Shown here in pieces: positions 1 to 11,215 of a stretch of DNA of 64,000 nucleotides. Made by a program: the position numbers and the translations under genes. Below the pieces are notes generated by a model. The model had not been told where the DNA came from. It saw only the letters and a list, made by a program, of their open reading frames with translations, and did no database searches. Where the stretch lies: the NCBI GenBank assembly GCA_026545225.1, contig CM048845.1:1749001-1813000 (forward strand), read 5' to 3'. The stretch is from Cornus controversa (Eukaryota; Streptophyta; Magnoliopsida; Cornales; Cornaceae). Numbering within the stretch: position 1 is the stretch's first letter; every line of letters begins with the position of its first letter.

Positions 1-537
1 AGTTTTGGGTCAAAACCGGGTCAAAATAGGACAAAAGTGGCCAAAATCCGTAGACCAGACAACTTGAACCGTTCTAGGCTTAAATTGGATTGGTCCAACC
101 TTGTAGAACACTTAACAGAAGTTGTTGAGACCCCTTAGAGCAGTCCAGCCTTTACTTGGACCGGTCCAACTTTGAATATTTCACTATTTTGCTTAAAAGC
201 CCTTATTTTCAAGGTCAAAACCTCCTGGTTTGAAATATATGTGTTCTCACCACTTTAATTGGACTACATGACTCTCATATGTGATCAAAGATGTCCTCAT
301 ACACTAGGAGCCATCTTAAAACTTTAATCGAGCGAATCCTTATTTAGACCTTTGATGGCGTATCCCGAAGATTCAAGCTTCATCATTTGATGAATATTTG
401 CATGGTTAGTGTATAACTTCATGCTCCTCTAAGACTTCAATTACATGATCAATAACAAGAATATAAAGTAAATAACATAACTCGATCATGTTTGGTTTTG
501 ACACCAAAGATTGCCAATTACAAAAATATATGTTACA
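1..537 (-). mobile_element. Ty1/copia LTR fragment (SIRE-like), 5' part
   Basis: This stretch aligns by eye along its whole length with 23040-23540, the 5' part of a copia LTR (shared phrases around 'gtttgaaatatatgtgttctca' spacing, 'gatgtcctcat', 'ttgacacc-aagattg'). On the minus strand the LTR would start with TGTAACATATATTTTTG at 537. The rest of the element lies to the left of the window or is lost. It contains near-palindromes built on TTGGACCGGTCCAA (156-169). No coding capacity is seen. Confidence 0.7.
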
Positions 538-1849
538 ACCTTAAATGCCAAAGGCCGCCACCTTCTATCGGCATAACTCTTCTAAGATTCTAAGTCGTAA
601 TCAACCATTTTCTTGTTATCCTTATCTTTTATGGAGTCTCACGGACTACATCTGTAGAGTTTGTGACCAATTTTGGCCAATTTTGGATTTTTCGCATAAT
701 AATTGCCATAAATGCATTTTGAGTATTGTTTAACATGTTTTTGAGTGTGGGGAACATGTTCAGGAAGTGTTTTAAAGGTTTTAGAAACTTTTTGAAAGAT
801 TTGAAGAAGTTTGAATTTTTGGTCAAACTAGGGCCCGGGATGTGACTTAAGTGGGCCCGGGAATCTGAAAAATTCTTAAAAATATTTATTTTTGGGAATG
901 ACTTATATGAAATTTTTAGAGAGTTAAGGAAGTGATTTTGAGACCGTAGGAGTTTTCGAAATCGAAAACAGAGTCCGGGAAGGTGCGTTCAGTGGCCCGG
1001 GGGTATTTTGGTCTTTTCGTGACCTAGGGACCTTAAATGGTCAAATCTGCAGAGATATTTCATATCTCATGGCTGTTTCTCTCTCTAAATTTCTCCCACT
1101 TCTTCTCTCTTCCTTCTTTTTAGGTTTTGGAGGTCTTCGGGTGTGATTCAAGTTCCGCCGAATAAGGGAGATCCGTAGGGGACGACTAGGGCTTCCCTTT
1201 GAACCAATCAAAGTTTCAGTTTGGCAAGGTTGACATTGCTGGAATTTTGAGACGTGCTTGGAAGACCTTCATTTTTGAGGTAGGGGTGTTTTTTCTCATC
1301 TACTTGTCAATTCTAGGGTTTCGGGTGAAGTAGTGAGAGCTAAGGGTGTGTATTGCATGTTTTAGAGATGTAAGAGGGGTGGGATAAGGTGTTTTTCTTC
1401 TTCTATTGAATCTCTTCTATACAATAGATGTGTATCTCCTAGTATGCATGATGTGAGGGACAAATGTATGAGAATATGGGAGAATGAGAGCATATATGCT
1501 TATGTGCTTAATGTGGTGTACATGTATAATTATGTGCAAATGTGAGACTTATATGTGTTATATGTTGTAAGTGAGTTAAATGCATGCTATATTTGTATAG
1601 AAAATGTGTGCATTGGTGAAGCATGACTAAAATGTACTTAGGTGAAGTTTTGTGAGCATATGTGGATAGTATGCTATGTCTTGCATGTATAGGTAAATAT
1701 ATGTGTGGCATTGTGAAGAAGAAATGTATGTTATGTTCCTATATAACTAGCTTATGTAGTGTGAAGCATCAAATTAAATGCTTGATATGTATATGTTCGA
1801 AATGCATATATTTGGGGCTGTTGTGAGAAAATGGGGAAGTGTGGTTGAA

Positions 1850-2240
1850 TTGCCTAGAGTAGGTCAATACTCGGTGAGGGCGTTGGAGTGGTTACGTCAC
1901 CTTGGAGTAGGTAAATACTCGGTGATGGTGGTTTACTCACCTTGGAGTAGGTAAATACTCGATGAAGATTCTAAAAAGGTTGCCCAATCGCCTTGGAGTA
2001 GGTAAATACTCGGTGATTGTGGTTTACTGACCCTGGAGTAGGTAAATACTCGGTGGAGATTCTAAAAAGGTTGCCCAATCACCTTGGAGTAGGTAAATAC
2101 TCAGTGATTGTGGTTTACTCACCTTGGAGTAGGTAAATACTCGGTGAGAATTCAAGAAAAGGGGCCAAGTCATCTTGGAGTAGGTAAATACTCGGTAACG
2201 GTGGTCTATCCACCTTGGAGTAGGTAAATACTCGGTGGCG
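1850..2240 (+). repeat. Higher-order tandem repeat inside gypsy LTR
   Basis: Nine copies of GAGTAGGTAAATACTC (first copy GAGTAGGTCAATACTC) start at about 1857, 1905, 1945, 1996, 2036, 2087, 2127, 2178 and 2218. After the first step of 48 the spacing alternates 40, 51, 40, 51, 40, 51, 40, giving a 91-bp dimeric unit. Each core can pair GAGTA with TACTC. The array lies upstream of the conserved 'gctcacccct' phrase of the LTR. Confidence 0.85.
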
Positions 2241-3352
2241 GAGTTGAAATGGTGTGGAAAGTGTCTCAGTTTCATGATTCGATCAAGAATCATGTTAGGG
2301 TTTTGGGTTGAGTCTGAGAGAGAGACAAGCGTATGATTACTACCTTTCATTTGAATTATGAAGCATGATGTGTGTTTAATGCATCCCTATATATATATAT
2401 ATGCATTGTTGTGAGTGAACACGATGTATGTTGAATGATACGTGAAATGTTGTGACATGCGTCCATGTAGGTCGTGTCAGGTCGGCAATTAGGTGGGTTG
2501 GGGTATCTCTACTGAGCTGCAGTGGTGCTCACCCCTTTATTCTAAACTCTTTTACAGATAAGGCGCCGATAATGGATGGGACTTGAGTGTCCAAGAAGAG
2601 TTCTAGTTATATTTTGCTATATTTTGGACATTTGTGCATTTGGCTATCTGTGCCTGCTTGTGGCACGGTAATGATCTAGTTGTAGCCATGGTAGAAATTG
2701 TTGCATTTTGAACCTTATGCATGAATTCTTGTAATGACTATAAACTTGGAAAAATCACATGAATGATATTTATCTTTTGAGAAAAGTGTGTGTTGGAGAT
2801 GTATGGCACCATAGGACCATTTTCCTCTTTAGTTATGATTTTTGTATGGTTAATCATGAGTAAATGGAGTATAGAATGTATGTATACGTGAGTTGTGGAG
2901 TGAAGATGGTAATAAAAATGGTTGGAATTACATTTCCAGTATGAAATGTATGTTATGTGAATTTACTTCATGGCCATTGAGGCATTAGAGTAGCCTTTGG
3001 GGGACACATGCCCAAAAGTGTCCATTTTGAGTTCAAAGAGTGAATGAAATATATGTATATAGAAAGAGAATTGTGTTAGTTTCATTTTGATAGGTCATGG
3101 GTCTTGTTTGGATTTAAATTGAGAAAGATATGCATGTTTTAGTGCAAGAGTGGGTAATCTAACCCACACCCACTAATTTAAGTACAAATTGAGTTTTGGT
3201 TAGTAGTTTTAGATGTTTGAAGTTGGGTTAGAAACTAGACATGTTGAAGATACTCAATGCCAAATTTCAAGTCAAACGGACTTACGGATTGTGAGATATT
3301 AGCATTTGAAGTCAGGTTGAGGAATGTTGTCAAAAATCTAGGTCAGGTGCAG

Positions 3353-3503
3353 TTTGAGGCGACTCAAAGTGAACTTTAAGGCGCCTAGAAATCTTTGAGG
3401 GGCCTCAAAGTGTAGTTTGAGTCACCTCAAAGAGCCTTTTGGATGGCGTCGACCCTTCTGGAAGTTTGAGGCAACTCAAAATGGAGTTTGAGGCACCTCA
3501 AAG
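3353..3503. repeat. Palindromic modules TTTGAGGCNNCTCAAA in LTR
   Basis: Six related imperfect palindromes lie at 3353-3368 (TTTGAGGCGACTCAAA), about 3375-3392 (diverged), 3393-3410 (CTTTGAGGGGCCTCAAAG), 3416-3433, 3463-3480 and 3486-3503. Each half is TTTGAGG/CCTCAAA. They sit some 250-400 bp before the 3' end of the plus-strand gypsy LTR. Confidence 0.85.
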
Positions 3504-3746
3504 TCCTGTAAACCTTAAAAATGTAGAATTTTATGATTTTTCATGATCTAAGAGTGGAAATGGAATGTCATGGATACATAGACCGATGTGTGGCCCATTG
3601 GGATGGATAGTGATGAGTATACGCATAGATAAATTACATGCGTATGATTAGCTTCCGCAGTAATTCGAGGGAATTGAGGAGGTTCATTGGGGTTAATGAA
3701 CGGGTTCACCTTTGGTTTCCCGGGAGTCAGGAAATTGGGGCGTGAC

Positions 3747-5151
3747 AATATCCAGTCCCAAGGCAATAGTCTCTCTGACCTCTGTCCAACACATCGATGG
3801 CCTAAAAGGTCTACCATACAAAGCCTCAAATAGAGTCATTTCAATACTACCTTGATAGCTATTATTGTTTGCAAACTACACCAATGGAAGTTGATCCTCC
3901 TAACTACCACAGAAATCAAGTTCACATGCTCAAAGCATATCTTCCAAAATTTGTATGGTACACTCTAACTAACCATCTGTCTGAAGATGGAAAGCCACAC
4001 TGAAATGGAGTTTTATATCAAGTGGAGCCTGAAAACTCTACCAAACTCATGACATAACCTCGAATTTCTATCAGATAAGCAATCTCATAATCTTATCAAT
4101 GTACAGCCAACTAAGAGTATCCACGTTATCTATCACTCGAATTGGAAGAAAATGAACCACCTTAGTCAACCTGTCAACAATGACCTAAATTGCGTGATGA
4201 TTCTTCCTTAATCTAGGTAACCCTATCACAAAGTCCATAGTAACGTGTTCCTAATTCCACATAGCTACTAATAATAGTTATAACAAACCTGCAGGTCTCT
4301 AGTGCTCAACCTTCATTTGTTGACAAATGAGGCACCTCGCCACAAACTGTGCGACGTCATTTTTCATACATTTCCACCAATATTGCCTACACAAATTGTG
4401 ATATATTTTGGTGCCACTGGGATACACCATAAGTCTAGAGCTATAGAACTCTTTAAGAACTTCATCCCTACAAGCCAATGACACTACCATTTTCCCCTTG
4501 AAGCTCATGCCACCATCGAAATGAACACTCTAATTTTCTATTATTTCACCACCTGAAATTCGAGTGCGAATGCTCTCTATCTCATTATCAATTTTTTGCT
4601 CCTCAACAACTCTACTCACTAGAAAAGGTTGTGCAATAATTGTGAACAAAGTTACTGGTTCACCACCCTCACTAAAATACAATCCCATTTCTGAGATGTC
4701 TTCCATCATTTTCTACTCTTGGATGGCAATGTTTACTAAGGTACCATGTGATTTACTACTCAAGGCATCGGTAACCACATTAACTTTCCCTGAGTGATAC
4801 TGAAGACCAAAATTGTAAGCCTCTATGTACTCCACCCACCACATTTGCCTCATATTCAAGTCCCTTTGTGTAAAAAATACTTCAAGCTCTTATAATTGGA
4901 GAAAATTTCAAACTTTTCACTGTACAAATAATGCCTCCACATCTTCCATGCAAAAACTACCGTCGCTAACTCCAAGTCATGAGTTGGGTAATTTTACTCA
5001 TGGATCTTAAATTATCGGTAACCATATGCAACAACTTTCTTGGTTTGCTTTAATACACATCCTAATCCATCCTATGAGGCATCATAATAGATCACATAAC
5101 CCAAACCATGTTCGGGAATAATCAATATCGGAGCACTAGTAAGTCTAGTCT
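3747..5151 (-). pseudogene. Ty3/gypsy integrase and RNase H remnant
   Basis: The minus strand carries decayed pol sequence. At 4299-4508 is the zinc-binding (H2C2) domain that precedes the integrase core: SSRLMVYPSGTKIYHNL, then the CLICQQ knuckle. The first zinc His of the family (MVHPSG) is Tyr here. Integrase core sequence with stops runs down to 3747, ending in text like 'EALYGRPFRPSMCW'. RNase H lies at about 4560-5150. The frame continues into the reverse transcriptase at 8506 across an inserted LTR: ...FMEL joined to KTRLTSAPIL. It is cut off at 3746, so the C-terminus of integrase is missing. Many stops and frameshifts make it inactive. Confidence 0.85.
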
Positions 5152-5156
5152 TCAAC

Positions 5157-8100
5157 TATCACGCCCCGAAAACTGAGGTGTGAACCCCGTGAGATCACCA
5201 TCATGACATAACCATCACCTGATCATACAACCTCAATTTCCTAATATTTTCATGAAAATTGGGCATTACCCATTCTAAAATAATCAGTCCTTGGCATGTG
5301 ATACCTGCTTAAATTCAAATGGACACTTCTGGGCATGTGTCCCCCCAGTATTTCTACAACATGCATAATATAATCAAAAATATACATGTCTCAGTCCTTG
5401 AATGTCCGTATAATATACAAACATCACATGAATAAATACAACTGAAGGAACTGAATCAATATAAATCTCTCCATACATTTAATCCAAATGTAATACATCT
5501 ATTTATCCATTATCCTGGACATACTTCAGATTCTAAGGAAATCTAGACACTACCTCTGCAACCGGTGCTGTCAGTCCCCTAACTAACTCCGTAATCAGCA
5601 ATACCTGCAAAACTTAGGAGGGGTGAGCTCAAAGGCCCAACAAGGTATGTAGAACCATACTATCACCGCTGCAGCAGGTCGATCCTCACATATTCTCAAA
5701 AATATACATGTACTTAAATATATCACAATATTTAAGACCATGCCCCACCTAGCATGCATAAACCAATGATGTATATGGCTACTCTAGAACATATAAACAT
5801 ACAAAATCCACTAACCATGATTTTAGAAATCATTTTCAACATGCTTGAAAGTAGTAAATATTCAGCACCAATATGTATATAGAACATATATGTCAACACA
5901 TTTACATAAACGATGTAAATCATCTATCACATTCCCTACTCAACAAGTAGCATATCGCAAATGTAATGTAGATGCATTTAAACAGAAAAACATGCTTAAC
6001 AGATAAACACATAAGCATAAAGGTATTTTCACCTTCCACGGTCATAATCCGATACACAATACAAGCATCTAGGCTTGCATATACTCTCGCTCTCGGTCCT
6101 CATCCGATACCCCACATGATTGGCCCACTCCGAGGATCATGTGACCTAGGACAACTCCGATAACCATCCTATGACCTGGACCACTTCGAAAGGTCATTCT
6201 ACCCTGGCAATGTATAGGATTGCCATTATGTGAGGGGACAGCTCCGAGGCTCACATTCGTTGGACATACTCCGAATTCCAAGCATTACGCCTGAGTATGG
6301 CGGGTCCACTCCTAGGGCCATACTTGTTGGACATACTCTGATACAACCTGATGACCGAGACCACTCCGAGGGTTCATCAAACTCTGGACATACTCTGATG
6401 GCAATATATTGGGTTTGCCTAATTGTGAGGGGGGGCAACTCTGAAACTCACAAATGTTAGACACACTCCGATTCTAGGCATAAAGCCTTTGTATGGCGGG
6501 TCCACTCCGAGGGCCATACGTAGTGGATAATTATACCACTTCTCATGACACGGTTGGACCACTCCGAAGTCCCGTGCACCTCTTTATGTGTTAATTTTCT
6601 CGCAACCTCCCATATATGCAATGTGGATGCATACGTAATCCAGCATTTTATTTTATACTATCCCAATGCACCAGCTAGTATATAAGAACATAGCGTGCAT
6701 TTCTTTCCACCTAAACCCACATATAACCACGTATGTGTCATTTCCCTCCTATACATGCACTATGAATGCATATGTACACAGCATAATACTTTCATGCTTC
6801 AACCCATGCTTATGAACACTAAAAAGAAGTATTTAGCATGCTTTTCATCACATTACAACACATATAGCACATACATGTTCCAGGACTTGCATAACACCTC
6901 ACATATGCAAAATATCTCAACTTTAGCACATTTTTATCATGTTATATCCAATGCATACATTTTCTATATACAGATAGCATGCATTTCATTCACGTAAACC
7001 CACATGTAATCACGTACATGTCAAATCATGCATATAAATCACATATGCACATACACTAGCATAAATATAGTCATGCTCTCATTCAACGCATGTATTCACT
7101 ACAAGTAGCTAACATGCATTCCAATCACCATATATAAACACATATATATTACGTTACCCACATATGTAATAAGAACATATAGAACACCTAGCATATCATA
7201 ATCATGCTCTGCAAATGCCCGCCAAAAGTTATATTCATACTTAGCATGCATTTCTACCCCGCACCATATATATAATCACATATATATATTTAACATCATG
7301 CATAAGAGCCACATATGCATACACGATAACACATAGCTAAACATGTACATAATTTAGCATACTTTTTACATGATTTCAATCAATACTGTACATGCATATC
7401 ATGATGCAAATAGGCGATAAATTTAACATGCCATCACTCTCTAAACCCACACACACATATATATATATATACACCCACATATATATATACCCTCACATCC
7501 TACGTATATACGACATCCATCTATACACACATATATATAAGCACCTATATATATATGTATATACACATACCACATATGATCAAATTAATAACATATGTAA
7601 ATTTCCCAACATAAATAAAATATATGTAAGAGATAGAGGCAAGAATCAATATGCCTTAAGTCCCGCTTTCACCGGTCCGTGCCTGCAAATCGTCTTATTT
7701 CCAAGCCCGATTCAATCCTGTGTTGAAGTCCACACGAACAATCAATCGGACCACTTCGTTTCCTTTTAATCCCCATTCTTGGACCATTTTAAATATGGTA
7801 GTCCAATAATCCATCAACGCACCATGGCTACACCAAACTATGACTCTATCAACACAAAGCCACCATTTTTAGCCCCTTTTTGGCACCACTATAAGCTCAC
7901 CTACAACCATCGCCGATCACCCCCGTTGCCGACGGCCGGTCAAAGCTCCGCCGTGAGCCACCCCGAGCCACCTACTCCTTCGGTTCTCTCTCTCCCGGTT
8001 TCTCTCTCCTCTCTCTTTCCCTGATCTCTTCTTTTCCTTTTCTTTTTCTTTCTTCTTTTCTTTTCTTTTCTTTTTCTTCTTTCCCAGCCGAGACCACACT

Positions 8101-8197
8101 TGGTCTCTTCCTTCTCTTTATTATTTAATCAAACCCCTTTTTAACATGCACCACATGCTCTCTAACCCTCTCAGCCACATAAAATAAATGTATTGCA

Positions 8198-8229
<32 letters not shown>

Positions 8230-8500
8230 CACCTAACCTGCTAGTGTATAACACCAAGTACATATACGCATAATACTATATACATGTACTTAATACCCAC
8301 ACTCTCCCACACACATGTTTAATAATACATGTGCCAACATATAGTTATAATCACATATAAAATATATATGTACTATACATATATATATATATACCTCCAT
8401 ATATATATATCCACACCTTTCCAAAATTTAATTAATTCAAAAAAAATTTAATCCGGTCCAAAATCACTCGGAACCGGTCAAAATAATCTCAGTCCTTACA
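5157..8500 (-). mobile_element. Solo LTR (3.34 kb, Ty3/gypsy) inserted in pol
   Basis: On the minus strand it starts TGTAAGGACTGAGA (8500) and ends GGGGCGTGATA (5157; the usual CA is TA). It is flanked by the perfect 5-bp duplication TCAAC (5152-5156 and 8501-8505). Removing it restores the reading of the host pol gene, which proves insertion. Inside are repeats of a TCCGAG/GGACATACTCCGA type (6060-6590), an AT/TA-rich stretch (7440-7570, 8190-8225) and a purine-rich leader on the minus strand (7990-8110). The short open frames here are not genes. Confidence 0.9.
6060..6590 (-). repeat. Degenerate tandem array in solo LTR
   Basis: Variants of 'ggacatactccga', 'ccactccgaggg' and 'gggtccactcc' recur every 40-60 bp. 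The array holds the same relative place in this LTR as the GAGTAGGT array does in the LTR at 538-3746, ahead of the 'gctcacccct' phrase (minus strand, about 5620). Confidence 0.65.
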
Positions 8501-8505
8501 TCAAC

Positions 8506-9482
8506 TCCATAAAAGAATGCTCGCAAGCATCATTCCATAAAAACTTAACTCCCTTACAAGTAAGCATTGTCATCGGCGCCGCTAACTTTGAAAAGTGTTT
8601 CACAAAGTGCCAGTAATAACATGCTAGTCCCAAGAAGCTACGTATCTTAAATACGTTATTTGGCATTTCCTAATTAATTACCAACTTAATCTTAGAAGGA
8701 TCTACAGAGACTCCTCCTTTCGACATCACGTGTCCAAGGAACTTCACTTCCGTTAGCCAAAATTCAAAATTTTCATATTTGGTATACAAATGGTGCTCCC
8801 TCAAAATCTATAATACAGTCCTCAAATAGATCTCGTGTTCCTCTATAGAAGAAGAGTACACAAGAATATCATCCACAAATACCACAACAAATCTGTCCAA
8901 GTACACACTGAAGACTCAGTTCATCAAATCCACGAATGCCGCCAATTCATTCATCAAACCAAATGGCATCACTAGAAACTCATAGTATCCATATCTAGTT
9001 AAAAAAGTTGTCTTCAGAATATCCTCTTCCCTTACCCTCAACTGGTAATACCCTAACCTCAAGTCGATCTTTCAAAAGCACGTTGAACCCTTGAGTTGAT
9101 CAAACAAGACATCTATCTTTGGCAAAGGATACTTGTTTTTGATCCTTGCTTGGTTCAATTTCTAGTAGTCTATACACAACTGCAAGGATCTGTACTTCTT
9201 CTTAGCAAAGGGGACCGGAGCTCCCTATGGTGATGTACTAGGCCGTACAAATCCTTTATCTAACAACTCCTGCAATTGATACTTCAACTCCTTTAATTCT
9301 ACCAGAGTTATGCGGTATGGTGCCATCGAGATGAATGCAGCACCAGGAGTAAGATCAATGCTAAACATTATATCTCGCATCAGAGGCAACTCTATCAAGT
9401 CCCTCAGAAACACATCTAGGAAACCACACACTACTGGTGGAAACCTTCTATGATTCATAACCTCATCATCCTCAACTAACAA
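8506..9482 (-). pseudogene. Ty3/gypsy reverse transcriptase remnant
   Basis: The minus strand at 9225-9482 reads as the start of the RT domain: FLDVFLRDLIELPL, then FSIDLTPGAAFISMAPYRIT and LLDKGFVRPSTSP, close to plant Ty3 RT text. The catalytic box is readable as FVDDILVYS at about 8850-8885. Stops and frameshifts separate these parts. The frame goes on into RNase H at 5151 once the solo LTR at 5157-8500 is removed. It lies between protease (9655) and RNase H in the usual order for the superfamily. Confidence 0.9.
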
Positions 9483-9654
9483 GCTAGCTAGAAAACACCA
9501 AATCCCGTTCGAGCACCGGAACTAAGCAATGACGGTATGTAGAAATCATGCCGCTCTCCCATAAAATAAAATCAGTCACCCTTAGGTGTGGACACTGTCA
9601 CTCTCCTACGGAGACTATCAATCATGGCTCTAAACATAAACAGCCAATCCATAC

Positions 9655-9906
9655 CTAGAATGCATCAAAGGTGGTTATGTCTAGTAACACAAAGTCGAAC
9701 ACTAGCCAACGTCCCCTAACCTCGATCTCGCAAGACCGACACACTCTACCCCCAATAGGCATATCAATGGACAATGGTGACTCTTGAGATGACACCTCCA
9801 ACCCCAAGGCACAAGCAAATGCAGCAGATATGAATGAATGAGATGTAACAGAATTTATCAACACCCTATCCCACAAGCTAAAAACTAGAAAAATACTTCT
9901 AACCAT
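9655..9906 (-). pseudogene. Ty3/gypsy aspartic protease remnant
   Basis: An 83-aa open stretch reads FSLWDRVLINSVTSHSFIS, then AFACALGLEV. In the family the catalytic motif is LIDSGATHSFIS, so the catalytic Asp is Asn and the Gly is Val here. The protease could not work. It lies between gag and RT, as expected. Confidence 0.85.
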
Positions 9907-10189
9907 GGGTGGTCCTGGTACATCCTCTCCCTAAGTAAGTGTGAAAACACGGCCATGAGTCTGTTGACCATTTTGGCCAGTCCCCTGAAATCCTGATTAT
10001 TGACTAAAAGCAAGCGTAGAACCTCTCGCTGCCCGAGAACCCTGAATTAACTGTGTTGGTTAGGGTCGTGGCAACGTCCTATGGCAAGACTGAACTATGG
10101 CAGCTGGTATGGTCCTCTGCTAAGACCCCGAACAACTCTGTGTCCCCTACCTCTGAGGCTAGTTAGCCTTAATATGTTCAGGTTGTTTG

Positions 10190-11009
10190 CAATAGAAGCC
10201 TGTCCGCTTCCCCACTGATATTGTTGGCACTGGTGCCACTACTTGCCTCTGAGGGCACTTATATCTGTGATGGCCAGTCTATTGGCAATGATAGCATACT
10301 ACCACAGATTGTGAAGATCCGATAGATAAAGTTAATGATGGTGTCGAGCGAGCCTACTACTACCCTTGAGACAGCGATGCACTATCTCTGTGCCTCTTCC
10401 TCTCTTGACCACTAGACGATGTCCTAGAACTCTTTGCCTAATTCCTTGCCTCTTGAGCCCTCTGAGTGTCATTACTGACCTCCTCTACCACCAAGGCACT
10501 CTCCACCACCATAGTATAGCTAGTTAATCCCAAAATTGTAATTCTATCCCTTATAAAAATTCGAAGACCTCTCACAAACTTCTTCATTTTTACTCCTCAG
10601 TAGGGATTGTTCTTGGTGCAAAATGAGCCAAATATGTGAACTTGATCTTGTACTCCATCACTATCATCTTGCCTTATTGCAACTCATAGAATTCCTGCCT
10701 CAAACTATCTTTTACTGTTACCCGAAAGTACTTCTCAAAGAAAAGAGCTTGGAACATATCCCAATCCATTGTCTTGATGTCATGGTAGTTCTCGATAAAC
10801 TTCCACCAATGGTTGACCTCACCAATAAGATGATGGGCGACTACTTTCACTCTCAAATCCTCCTCTACCTCTAGAGTGGTAAGGAGCTTAACCATGTCAT
10901 CCAACCAATTCTCGACTACCATAGGATCAGACCCTCCAGCATATGATGGCAAACTATGTTTCTTAACATTGTTCAAAGACACCATTGGCAAATATACATA
11001 CTTATGCAA
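10190..11009 (-). pseudogene. Ty3/gypsy gag with CCHC knuckles, decayed
   Basis: At 10674-11009 the minus strand encodes a retrotransposon gag domain: YAGGSDPMVVENWLDDM near the N-terminus, then NHWWKFIENYH and FFEKYFRVTVKDSLRQEFYEL. Downstream, about 10255-10300, is a zinc knuckle reading CYHCQ, stop, TGHHRYKCP. A second degenerate knuckle (FYCKQPEHIKAN) is at about 10160-10200. In-frame stops show decay. Confidence 0.85.
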
Positions 11010-11200
11010 CCCTCATAATGCTTTCACAATGTCATGCTAAGTTATTCCACAATTAGCATGTTATAAAGACGTAAGCAATTAATCATGTTACACATAAGAA
11101 ATTTAGAAACTTCAAGTTTAAATCCTTATGTTTCAATCCTTAACCCAAGTGAACACATAATCAAATTTCACCATTTATCCTCAGGTATTTAAACTCGGTT

Positions 11201-11215
11201 GCTTTGACACCAAGT
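11201..11215 (-). other. Primer-binding site of gypsy element
   Basis: The minus strand reads ACTTGGTGTCAAAGC right after the LTR end TGACA. This resembles the initiator-Met-tRNA primer site TTGGTATCAGAGC used by plant LTR elements. A second, decayed LTR-end plus primer-site pair follows at about 11305-11325, so the LTR end is duplicated in tandem. Confidence 0.6.

Larger units (their letters stand above)
538..3746 (+). mobile_element. Ty3/gypsy long LTR, plus orientation
   Basis: A long LTR-like block ends at 3746 with GGGGCGTGACA, where integrase sequence of another element starts on the opposite strand. It holds a pyrimidine-rich leader (1080-1125), an array of nine GAGTAGGTAAATACTC units (1857-2240), the phrase 'gctcacccct' followed by 'ttacagataaggcgcc' (about 2530-2567), and palindromic modules at 3353-3503. 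The last two marks recur in the 5' LTR of the minus-strand gypsy element (13366-13490), so this is the same family. The left boundary is uncertain (538-840). No protein is encoded. Confidence 0.6.

Noticed and set aside
7779-8099. Pro/Ser-rich frame and Lys/Glu/Arg-rich opposite frame
   Set aside because: They are part of the leader of a solo LTR and low in complexity.
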